Source: Gammaproteobacteria bacterium
GTDB taxonomy: Bacteria; Pseudomonadota; Gammaproteobacteria; Pseudomonadales; JAUIKI01
NCBI GenBank assembly: GCA_030430875.1
Contig: JAUIKI010000013.1
Location: 1-13,308 of the forward strand
DNA length: 13,308 bases
Reading direction: 5' to 3'
The position numbers were made by a program, and so were the translations under genes. Shown here piece after piece: positions 6,186 through 12,666 of the stretch (position 1 is its first letter; the number at the start of each line of letters is the position of its first letter). The notes beneath the pieces were generated by a model that was not told the DNA's origin, ran no database searches, and saw nothing but the letters and a program-made list of their open reading frames with translations.

Positions 6186-7498
6186 ACCAGCAATATCAAT
6201 TAACCCCGCTATTTCTTGCAGTCAATCAAGACGGTTTTTCACAGCTGATGCAAGAAAGATTAGCGCATCAATCGGCTGATTTTTTTGAAATAGATATCCA
6301 GGTCAAACACATCATTAATGCAGTGATTGCTGATGGTGATGATGCTGTATTGAAATACACTAAACAATTTGATCAATTAGATGCAAACAGTGTCGCAGCA
6401 CTTGAAGTGTCAAAAACTCAAATGCAACAAGCGATTCATAATATTGATCCTTCACTGTACGATGCTTTGTTAAAATCTGCTGAACGTATCCAAATATTTC
6501 ATGAGAAACAAATTCAACGTGATTGGCAGTATGAAGATGAATATGGCAATATGTTGGGGCAAAAAGTTACCGCAATTGATCGTGTTGGTGTTTATGTTCC
6601 AGGAGGGAAAGCTGCCTATCCTTCTTCCGTATTAATGAATGTGATTCCCGCAAAAATTGCTGGAGTGAGTGAAGTTATTATGGCTGTTCCAGCACCAAAA
6701 GGCCAGTTAAATGATGTTGTGTTAGCTGCTGCTGCCATTGCTGATGTAGATCAAATTTTTACGATAGGTGGTGCTCAAGCTGTTGCGGCGTTAGCTTATG
6801 GCACAAAAACTATCTCAAGTGTCGATAAAATTGTTGGTCCCGGTAATGCTTATGTGGCTGCGGCAAAAAAAGCAGTATTTGGAAAAGTTGGCATTGATAT
6901 GGTGGCAGGTCCATCCGAAATTTTAATTATCTCTGATGCAAGTATGGACCCTGAATGGATTGCAATGGATTTGTTTTCACAAGCTGAGCATGATGAGTTA
7001 GCACAAGTGATACTAATCTCTCCTGATGAAAGTCATTTACAACAAGTGATTGTAGCAATGAATGCTATGCTTGATTCGATGCCAAGATCAGCTATCATCC
7101 GTGAATCGGTGAATAATAGAGGGTTGTTTATTCATGCTAACGATATGTCACAAGCGATTGAACTTGCCAATCAAGTTGCACCAGAACATCTTGAACTCGC
7201 TGTTGAAAATCCAATGGATTATTTAGAAAAAATTCGTCATGCAGGTGCTATTTTTATCGGCAGGTTCACACCAGAGGCGATTGGTGATTATTGTGCAGGC
7301 CCTAACCATGTTTTGCCGACATCAGGAAATGCAAAGTTTTCATCAAGTTTAGGGGTTAGTGACTTTCAAAAACGCAGCTCATTGATTTATTGCAGTGAAC
7401 AAGGGGTGAAGCCACTGGCAAAGATTGCATCAACTGTTGCAACGCATGAAGGATTATCAGCGCATGCAAGATCTGCAGATTTGAGAAAGGGTGATTAA
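6182..7498 (+). CDS. hisD: Histidinol dehydrogenase
   Basis: Zn-dependent, NAD-linked enzyme that oxidises L-histidinol in two steps to L-histidine, the end of the pathway. The 438-aa product fits the family (E. coli 434). Landmarks: VGVYVPGGKAAYPSSVLMN (135-153), FTIGGAQAVAALAYGT, VGPGNAYVAAAKKAVFG, DMVAGPSEILIISD, and the zinc-site motif FSQAEHDELAQ (Gln267, His270). APEHLEL carries the catalytic Glu335-His336 pair, followed by Asp369 and the C-terminal His428 of LSAHARS as the remaining zinc ligands by alignment with E. coli. All expected catalytic and metal residues are present. The start codon overlaps the hisG stop (ATGA), so translation is probably coupled. Confidence 0.98.
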   Translation: MNQQYQLTPLFLAVNQDGFSQLMQERLAHQSADFFEIDIQVKHIINAVIADGDDAVLKYTKQFDQLDANSVAALEVSKTQMQQAIHNIDPSLYDALLKSAERIQIFHEKQIQRDWQYEDEYGNMLGQKVTAIDRVGVYVPGGKAAYPSSVLMNVIPAKIAGVSEVIMAVPAPKGQLNDVVLAAAAIADVDQIFTIGGAQAVAALAYGTKTISSVDKIVGPGNAYVAAAKKAVFGKVGIDMVAGPSEILIISDASMDPEWIAMDLFSQAEHDELAQVILISPDESHLQQVIVAMNAMLDSMPRSAIIRESVNNRGLFIHANDMSQAIELANQVAPEHLELAVENPMDYLEKIRHAGAIFIGRFTPEAIGDYCAGPNHVLPTSGNAKFSSSLGVSDFQKRSSLIYCSEQGVKPLAKIASTVATHEGLSAHARSADLRKGD

Positions 7499-8583
7499 TG
7501 TCAAATCATCCTAAAGACGGTGTTCAGCTGACATCTTTTTTGCGACCAGATCTTGTTAATATGCACGCATATTCCGTTCCAGATTCAAGTGGAATGATTA
7601 AGCTTGATGCGATGGAAAATCCATATAGTTTGACAAATACACTTCGATCAGATTGGCTTGAGGTGTTAAAGCATATTGATTTTAATCGCTATCCAGATGC
7701 TAGTGCGAAAGAAATAACAAAGACGCTTCGAGATCATTTGAATTTAGATGAAGGGTTTGATCTTTTATTTGGTAATGGCTCTGATGAAATTATTTTGCTG
7801 TTAATGTTGGCTATGGAGAAAAACCGAACAATCCTTTTTCCTGAACCGACATTTGTAATGTATCGGTTGTTGGCACAAATTGTTGGCTTAAAAAGCTCTG
7901 GTGTAACCCTGAAAGAATCATTTCAGCTGGATCTTGATGCGATGCTGGCAGCCATTGCCAAAGAGAATCCATGCCTGATTTTTATATCTCAGCCAAATAA
8001 TCCAACGGGCAATGTGTTTGATAGGGCAGATCTTGAGACGATTATTCGGCATACAAATGGTCTTGTTATCATTGATGAAGCTTATCAAGCATTCACCGAG
8101 CATGATGCATTAACTTGGGCATTACACTATCCAAATGTATTGATATTACGAACGTTTTCAAAAATTGGATTAGCCGGGTTGCGGTTAGGCTTTTTGGTAG
8201 GACAAAACGCTATCATCAACGAACTGCATAAAATTCGGTTGCCTTATAATGTAAATTCACTGACTCAAGCGAGTTTGTTATTTGTGCTTGAGCATTATGA
8301 TGCGTTTGTTAAGCAAACACAGCAGATTTGTATGGAGCGAGAGAAGCTGCTGGTTGCATTGCGACAAATTGATTCGCTTACTGTGTGGAGTAGTGAAACA
8401 AACTTTTTATTATTTCGACCTGAAAAGTCTGCGAATGATATTTTTCAGGCATTGAAAGAAAATCATATTCTTATCAAAAAGCTAGATCAAGCACACCCAA
8501 TATTATCAAACTGTTTGAGAGTGACTGTGGGTAGCCCTGAAGAAAATATTGCTTTTTTAGATGCGTTAAAAAAACTTGTCTAA
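7498..8583 (+). CDS. hisC: Histidinol-phosphate aminotransferase
   Basis: PLP-dependent class I/II aminotransferase converting imidazole-acetol phosphate and glutamate to histidinol phosphate and 2-oxoglutarate. At 361 aa it is the usual length. Motifs: KLDAMENPY near the N-terminus (35-43), NRYPD, FGNGSDEII (91-99), FPEPTF, QPNNPTGN (Asn168), IIDEAYQAF (Asp193, Tyr196), and RTFSKIGLAGLRLGF with the PLP-binding Lys222 and phosphate/carboxylate Arg229. The start overlaps the hisD stop by one base (TAATG) and has AAGGGTG just upstream, a good ribosome binding site. The other his genes (hisB, hisH, hisA, hisF, hisI/E) are not here, consistent with a split his pathway as in Pseudomonas. Confidence 0.97.
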   Translation: MSNHPKDGVQLTSFLRPDLVNMHAYSVPDSSGMIKLDAMENPYSLTNTLRSDWLEVLKHIDFNRYPDASAKEITKTLRDHLNLDEGFDLLFGNGSDEIILLLMLAMEKNRTILFPEPTFVMYRLLAQIVGLKSSGVTLKESFQLDLDAMLAAIAKENPCLIFISQPNNPTGNVFDRADLETIIRHTNGLVIIDEAYQAFTEHDALTWALHYPNVLILRTFSKIGLAGLRLGFLVGQNAIINELHKIRLPYNVNSLTQASLLFVLEHYDAFVKQTQQICMEREKLLVALRQIDSLTVWSSETNFLLFRPEKSANDIFQALKENHILIKKLDQAHPILSNCLRVTVGSPEENIAFLDALKKLV

Positions 8584-8587
8584 TCGG

Positions 8588-9757
8588 TTATTTTTTGGGT
8601 CGTGTTGCCACTTCAACTTGTATGTTTAATGCTTCTCCATTGCGAATTAGTGAGAGATTGACTTGTGTGCCAGGTTTTGTTTTTGCAATTTGATGAATCG
8701 CATCTGTGGCATCTTGAATCGGTTTTGAGTTTAGTTCAGTGATGATATCACCGGGTTGTAATCCTGCATTAAATGCAGGACTGTTGCGGTAGATTCCGGC
8801 AATAATCACGCTTTTAGTGTCTTTAAGATCAAATGACTTGGCTAACTGGGGCGTCATGGATTGAATTTCAATGCCAAGCCAACCACGAATAACTTGTCCG
8901 TTTTTAATGATTTCTAATAGCACTTGTTTTGCTAAGCTGGTTGGAATTGCAAAGCCAATACCTTGTGATCCACCAGTTTTTGAAAAAATGGCGGTGTTAA
9001 TCCCTACTAATTCGCCATGCGCATTGACAAGAGCACCACCTGAATTTCCAGGGTTAATTGCTGCGTCGGTTTGAATAAAATCCTCGAAGGTGTTCAATCC
9101 CAATTGATTTCTACCAGTTGCGCTGATAATGCCAAGAGTTACAGTTTGACCAACACCAAACGGATTGCCGATGGCTAAAACGACGTCACCAACCCTGAGA
9201 TTAGGGTTTTCTGACAGAGTGATGATTGGTAAATCAGGTAAATTGATTTTTAAGACAGCGACGTCTGTTTCAGGGTCAGTTCCAATTAATGTTGCTTTTA
9301 CTTCACGTTTATCTTTAAGGGCAACTAAAACCTCATCAGCACCTGCAATAACGTGGTTGTTGGTAATGACATAGCCTTCTTTGCTGACAATAACGCCTGA
9401 TCCTAGGCTAGAAAGCAACCGCTGTTTTTTTTGTGATTTTTGGGTGATATTATCACCAAAGAAAAAACGAAATAGTGGGTCGTCGCGGAAAGGGTTTTGT
9501 TCATAAACCACCTTGGTGGTATAGATGTTAACAACTGCGGGAGATGCTATTTCTACTGAATCTGCATAAGAGGTTACAACAGGCTGTGGTAAAGTGTTTT
9601 CTAAAGATTTGTCTAAATCATGTGTGCTCTCTTGAAGCGAAACCTGTGGAGAGGGTTGAATTAATTTGGGGAAATAAAAAACCAGCACAAAAGCGACTAA
9701 ACTTCCGGTAATTACTGGGCCAATAAAAAATTGTAAAATAGCTCGAATTCGTTTCAT
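8588..9757 (-). CDS. degS: Site-1 serine protease of the DegS/AlgW type (membrane-anchored HtrA family)
   Basis: A periplasmic serine protease tethered to the inner membrane that, in relatives, senses misfolded outer-membrane proteins via its PDZ domain and makes the first cut in the anti-sigma factor (RseA/MucA) to release sigma-E. The 389-aa protein has one N-terminal hydrophobic helix (about residues 10-30) instead of a cleavable signal. It then has a trypsin-like domain with His135 (ITNNHVIAGA), Asp165 (DPETDVAVLKI) and Ser239 (NPGNSGGALVN), and a single PDZ domain from about 290 (RGWLGIEIQ; SPAFNAGLQPGDIITELN). One PDZ plus an anchor separates it from DegP/DegQ, which have two PDZ domains. 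It is somewhat longer than E. coli DegS (355); the extra length includes the linker at 31-65. The position beside hisC matches algW in Pseudomonas. It is convergent with hisC, 4 nt apart. Confidence 0.93.
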   Translation of the reverse strand: MKRIRAILQFFIGPVITGSLVAFVLVFYFPKLIQPSPQVSLQESTHDLDKSLENTLPQPVVTSYADSVEIASPAVVNIYTTKVVYEQNPFRDDPLFRFFFGDNITQKSQKKQRLLSSLGSGVIVSKEGYVITNNHVIAGADEVLVALKDKREVKATLIGTDPETDVAVLKINLPDLPIITLSENPNLRVGDVVLAIGNPFGVGQTVTLGIISATGRNQLGLNTFEDFIQTDAAINPGNSGGALVNAHGELVGINTAIFSKTGGSQGIGFAIPTSLAKQVLLEIIKNGQVIRGWLGIEIQSMTPQLAKSFDLKDTKSVIIAGIYRNSPAFNAGLQPGDIITELNSKPIQDATDAIHQIAKTKPGTQVNLSLIRNGEALNIQVEVATRPKK

Positions 9758-9846
9758 TATTTCATTTGCTAGGTTGTTAATCTTGTTTAACAGCTTTTAA
9801 TATCATATTCTGGCAGACTCTGTCATGAACATCCAGTGAGAAACTG

Positions 9847-10614
9847 ATGCCTATATCAAGAAATGATCTAATTGCTTACCTAGACGAAACATTAGCGCCC
9901 GAAAAATTTTCTGATTATTGTCCAAATGGTCTGCAAGTCGCTGGAAAGCATAAGATTCACCAGATTGTTACGGGTGTCACTGCGAATAAAGCATTATTTG
10001 AACAAGCAATTGACATAAATGCCGACCTAATTCTAGTGCATCATGGATTATTTTGGCAAGGAGATGATTTTGTCATCACAGGGATTCATCATCAACGACT
10101 GAAAATGCTATTGGCCAATGATATTAATCTTGTCGGTTACCATCTGCCGCTCGATTTTCATGAGCAATTTGGAAATAATGTACAGCTTGCTAAGCAACTG
10201 AAGATCAATCTGGTAGGTGAATTTAGTTTTTCAGATAATCCATTAGAAAAAGGGTTGATAGGAAAATTGCCACAATCTATGACAATGATCGAGCTAACTA
10301 ACTATCTAGAACATAAGTTAGGTCATCGTCCACTATCTATTCCTGCAAATGATCGGTTGATTGAAACGATTGCATGGGTAACGGGTGCGGCAGGAAAGTT
10401 TATTCATCAACTATCAGCTCAACACTCGGTAGATGCCTATTTGACTGGAGAAATCTCAGAGTCGATTGTACATGCTGCGCGAGAGCTGGATGTACACTGT
10501 ATTGTAGCTGGACATCACGCTACCGAGCGATATGGGGTCAAAGCTTTGGGGGAATTCTTGGCCGAAAAGTTTGATCTCACTCATCATTTCATTGATGTTT
10601 TTTCCCCTGTTTGA
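9847..10614 (+). CDS. Nif3-like dinuclear metal-centre protein (YbgI family)
   Basis: A member of the NIF3/YbgI/DUF34 family, which forms hexameric rings with a two-metal site per subunit; the reaction is not settled, and database labels such as GTP cyclohydrolase type 2-like should be read with caution. The 255-aa product aligns end to end with E. coli YbgI (247 aa). Landmarks: SDYCPNGLQVAG (22-33), VTGVTANKALFEQAI, the metal ligands LVHHGLFW (His65, His66), GYHLPLDFH (Asp103), and AGHHATERYG (His223, Glu227), plus TGEISES. All five ligand positions are kept. The gene is divergent from the DegS/AlgW gene, with an 89-bp spacer holding no clear promoter by eye. A weak GTGAG precedes the ATG. 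Confidence 0.94.
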   Translation: MPISRNDLIAYLDETLAPEKFSDYCPNGLQVAGKHKIHQIVTGVTANKALFEQAIDINADLILVHHGLFWQGDDFVITGIHHQRLKMLLANDINLVGYHLPLDFHEQFGNNVQLAKQLKINLVGEFSFSDNPLEKGLIGKLPQSMTMIELTNYLEHKLGHRPLSIPANDRLIETIAWVTGAAGKFIHQLSAQHSVDAYLTGEISESIVHAARELDVHCIVAGHHATERYGVKALGEFLAEKFDLTHHFIDVFSPV

Positions 10615-10761
10615 TTGCATTAATTCTACTGTTGTAATTTTAGTGCAAATGTCCATTTAGTTTTTTACAAAATCGCCATAACATAAAAATTACTATTGAC
10701 TGTTTTTAATACAGCCAATTGCCGTTTATCACCTTAATTTTTCCGCCTGTCTTCTTTCCTT

Positions 10762-10789
10762 TTGTCTAAATTAAGAGTTGATCTATAAA
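10762..10789 (+). promoter_or_regulatory. Sigma-70-type promoter for the OmpA-like gene
   Basis: TTGTCT (10762-10767), a 16-bp spacer and TATAAA (10784-10789) give a good match to the housekeeping promoter. A start near 10796 leaves a leader of about 39 nt. The ribosome binding site AGAGGA (10821-10826) is 8 nt before the ATG, one of the best in the window, fitting a highly expressed outer membrane protein. The rest of the 220-bp spacer from 10615 holds a second TTGACT (10696) without a matching -10. Confidence 0.55.
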
Positions 10790-10810
10790 TACCTCGTTCC
10801 AAGGGTATTT
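10787..10810. repeat. Inverted repeat at the OmpA-like gene transcription start
   Basis: AAATACC (10787-10793) and GGTATTT (10804-10810) are perfect 7-bp inverted arms around a 10-nt centre. The left arm overlaps the end of the predicted -10 and the centre covers the predicted start site. It could therefore be a repressor site. It is less likely to be a 5' mRNA stem, because the left arm would lie mostly before the start site. Confidence 0.45.
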
Positions 10811-10834
10811 GGTAACTAAAAGAGGAAAAGGAAA

Positions 10835-12142
10835 ATGAAAAACACACAGTACTTATTAGCAACAATTACATTGATTTTTGGGTTTTTCATTAGCAGTGTT
10901 CATGCTGATGAAATAAATCGATTGTCAGATAAAAAATATTACGCAACATCATTTGGTGGAGGATTGAATTTCGGCGATAAGAGAAAATTAGCTGATGCTT
11001 TTTATTATGGATCTGGTTTAGGTTATCAAATCAGTGAAAAGTGGTCCGTTGAAGCAGGTATAGTAGGATTTAGCACAAAGTTTGATGGGGCTAATAAAAC
11101 TGTGGATCAATCAGATTGTAATTCAACTGGCAATTCATTAAAAAGTATTAAAAATAACTCCTTTGATAAAGGTAGCAACTTACAAGTGTGTAAAGTTGTT
11201 CAAATGTGTTTGCCTCAACCAGATGTTTGTCGAGATGAGCCTGTGACAGCATTTCGAGGTCAAGATGGTGTTAGGCAAGTTTGTCTTCCACAAGCGGATA
11301 TTTGTTTTGATGAACAAGTTTGTGAGTCGGTTGATAATAATCCTGGAGATCTTGATGTTAATGAAGATAATGGTTCTGGGAGTGTTGGTGAGTGCGATAA
11401 TGCAAGTGCCACTACAGAAAATAATATTGATGTCGATGGAATTCAATATTACACGTCTTTGTTCTATCATTTGGACCCTATTAATCAATTTTATCCTTTT
11501 GTTAAAACCAGCGTTCGTTATCAAAAGCTAGACTATCGAAATTCAGATATGGGTCGTCAATCTGAGACGCTAGTTGATGTAGGTGTGGGTGTGCAACGAT
11601 TTTTGACTGATAACTTGTCTGCGCAAGTGACTGTGAGTGCAGCGCGCAGCGTTGATAACGATGTAACAGATTTAATGGTAGGTGCGGGTCTGTCTTATTA
11701 TTTTGGCAGCAAAAAACCGGTTTATGTTGCTAGTACTGCGACCGCCTTGCCTCAGATCAGAAACATTCGAGTTGAATTAGATGTTAAATTTGCTTTTGAT
11801 AAAACAGTTGTACGCCCGGCGTATTATCATGACATTGATGTGCTAGCTAAAGCCATGCAGCGCTATCCTCAGACAACGGTTAATCTTGAAGGACACACTG
11901 ACTGGATGGGAACGGATGAGTATAATGTTGATTTAGCACAACGCAGAGCTGATGCAATACGCGATGTTTTAATCACACGCCATGGAATTGATGCATCACG
12001 AGTGACCACAACATCTTATGGCGAGTCTCAACCGGTTGCTGAAAATCAATCAGACGCAGGACGTGCTAAAAATCGTCGAACGGTAGCTGTGATCACTGTG
12101 TCAGAGGAAGTTCCTATGAATGTCGCATCACAAGGCTATTAA
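10835..12142 (+). CDS. OmpA-family outer membrane protein with Cys-rich insertion
   Basis: A 435-aa exported protein: Sec signal peptide (1-24, cleavage likely after SVHA), a beta-barrel-like region, a linker (about 292-311) and a C-terminal OmpA domain (about 312-420). The C-terminal domain binds peptidoglycan: LEGHTDWMGTDEYN with Asp356 and LAQRRADA with Arg371 match the Asp and Arg that hold diaminopimelate in relatives, and GRAKNRR follows. The barrel region opens with alternating segments ending in aromatic residues (35-83) and resumes at about 203. Between them is an insertion (about 90-200) with eight cysteines (95, 119, 125, 132, 150, 157, 163, 187), two copies of a CLPQxDxCxDE unit 25 residues apart, and an acidic Asn/Asp/Gly tail (167-188). 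No Cys occurs elsewhere in the mature protein, and the even number suggests periplasm-formed disulphides in an exposed loop (inference). Its specific function is not recognised. Confidence 0.9.
   Translation: MKNTQYLLATITLIFGFFISSVHADEINRLSDKKYYATSFGGGLNFGDKRKLADAFYYGSGLGYQISEKWSVEAGIVGFSTKFDGANKTVDQSDCNSTGNSLKSIKNNSFDKGSNLQVCKVVQMCLPQPDVCRDEPVTAFRGQDGVRQVCLPQADICFDEQVCESVDNNPGDLDVNEDNGSGSVGECDNASATTENNIDVDGIQYYTSLFYHLDPINQFYPFVKTSVRYQKLDYRNSDMGRQSETLVDVGVGVQRFLTDNLSAQVTVSAARSVDNDVTDLMVGAGLSYYFGSKKPVYVASTATALPQIRNIRVELDVKFAFDKTVVRPAYYHDIDVLAKAMQRYPQTTVNLEGHTDWMGTDEYNVDLAQRRADAIRDVLITRHGIDASRVTTTSYGESQPVAENQSDAGRAKNRRTVAVITVSEEVPMNVASQGY
11207..11314 (+). repeat. Internal duplicated Cys motif in the OmpA-like gene
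   Basis: Residues 125-135 (CLPQPDVCRDE) and 150-160 (CLPQADICFDE) are near-identical units 25 residues apart, each preceded by Val/Gln-rich KVVQM or VRQV sequence. At the DNA level the copies differ at many third positions (for example TTGCCTCAA versus CTTCCACAA). The duplication is therefore not recent, and the protein motif appears to have been kept by selection. Confidence 0.75.
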
Positions 12143-12170
12143 AAATTCACGATAACTTGATTTGTTCCAC

Positions 12171-12197
12171 AAAAAGCACCTTTGGGTGCTTTTTTTT
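12171..12197 (+). terminator. Intrinsic terminator after the OmpA-like gene
   Basis: AAAAAGCACC (12171-12180) pairs with GGTGCTTTTT (12185-12194) around a TTTG loop: a 5-bp GC-containing core extended by A-U pairs and followed by a T-run to 12197. It begins 28 nt after the stop codon. Because it has A-runs on the left and T-runs on the right, it can act in both directions. Confidence 0.92.
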
Positions 12198-12264
12198 ATG
12201 TGAGTAGTGGGAGTTTAATGTGCTGGCCTTGATAGACAACTTCATGATAAGATTTTTCAGCATT

Positions 12265-12292
12265 TTGTGTGTCGAGTTAAAGGGTTTAAAAT
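12265..12292 (+). promoter_or_regulatory. Candidate promoter for the small lipoprotein gene
   Basis: TTGTGT (12265-12270), a 16-bp spacer and TAAAAT (12287-12292). The -10 is good and the -35 is weak. A start near 12299 would leave a short leader of about 23 nt. Since a strong terminator lies upstream, the gene needs its own promoter, which supports the call. Confidence 0.4.
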
Positions 12293-12321
12293 AAATAGCA
12301 GCAAAAAAAGTGGGTATCATT

Positions 12322-12504
12322 ATGAAAGTAGTCAGTTATTTAGGGTTAGTTGCTGTTTTGATTGTGCTAGTTCCGGCCTGTAGTGTTAAAACCAGGGTGC
12401 CAGGTGTGAAAGTGTCATCACCTAGTGTGGAAATTGATGCTGGTCATGATAAGCGAAAAGGTCGATTTTGTCCGCCAGGGCAAGCGAAAAAGGGCCGTTG
12501 TTAA
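12322..12504 (+). CDS. Very small lipoprotein with C-terminal CPPGQAKKGRC motif
   Basis: A 60-aa protein beginning at the ATG at 12322; an in-frame GTG at 12310 would add four residues before the signal peptide and is less likely. Residues 1-19 are a lipoprotein signal peptide with lipobox VPAC (Cys20), leaving a mature peptide of only 41 residues. The mature part has a short repeated pattern (RVPGVKVSSPSVEID) and ends in RFCPPGQAKKGRC, a tail I recognise as recurring in small proteobacterial exported proteins of unknown function. The two terminal cysteines are 10 residues apart (48 and 58) on either side of a Pro-Pro-Gly turn and could form a disulphide. Position 21 is Ser, so outer-membrane sorting is likely. 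The ribosome binding site is weak (GTGGG, 7 nt before). Confidence 0.75.
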   Translation: MKVVSYLGLVAVLIVLVPACSVKTRVPGVKVSSPSVEIDAGHDKRKGRFCPPGQAKKGRC

Positions 12505-12525
12505 GCTGAGTATTCTTTGGATCTT

Positions 12526-12550
12526 AGAGCTAGTGTTTTTCTCTAGCTCT
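12526..12550. repeat. Inverted repeat downstream of the small lipoprotein gene
   Basis: AGAGCTAG (12526-12533) and CTAGCTCT (12543-12550) are perfect 8-bp arms with a 9-nt T-rich loop, 21 nt after the lipoprotein stop codon. The stem would terminate or protect the transcript, but no T-run follows, so it is not a standard intrinsic terminator. Confidence 0.5.
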
Positions 12551-12601
12551 GCTTAGATGTTTGGCTATTCATATTTAGTTCAATATTTACTGTCATTCTT
12601 G

Positions 12602-12631
12602 TTGTCCTAGATAAAGGCGATATTTTACAAT
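12602..12631 (+). promoter_or_regulatory. Candidate promoter with overlapping palindrome for the GIDE-like gene
   Basis: TTGTCC (12602-12607), an 18-bp spacer and TACAAT (12626-12631). The -10 sits inside the inverted repeat GATATT-TTAC-AATATC (12619-12634), a layout typical of repressor operators. A start near 12638 gives a leader of about 29 nt. No Shine-Dalgarno is seen before the ATG at 12667. Confidence 0.38.
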
Positions 12632-12666
12632 ATCACATGAAAAACAATCATTCATTCAAATAAAAA

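Noticed and set aside
9758..9846. Divergent promoters between the DegS/AlgW gene and the Nif3-like gene
   Set aside because: Promoters must exist here, but candidates such as TTGTTT with TATTCT, or TTCATG with TATGAT on the other strand, match consensus too weakly to call.
11180..11524. Minus-strand frame of 114 codons inside the OmpA-like gene
   Set aside because: Its composition is rich in Ile, Asn and Thr, as expected from the antisense of this AT-rich sequence; the sense gene is certain.
12197..12280. Minus-strand frame ending in SYHEVVYQGQHIKLPLLT, which looks a little like the end of a LysM domain (GQxLKIP)
   Set aside because: The frame is only about 26 codons between stops, has no start codon and lies in the promoter region of the small lipoprotein. 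A decayed gene is possible but the similarity is too short to support it.
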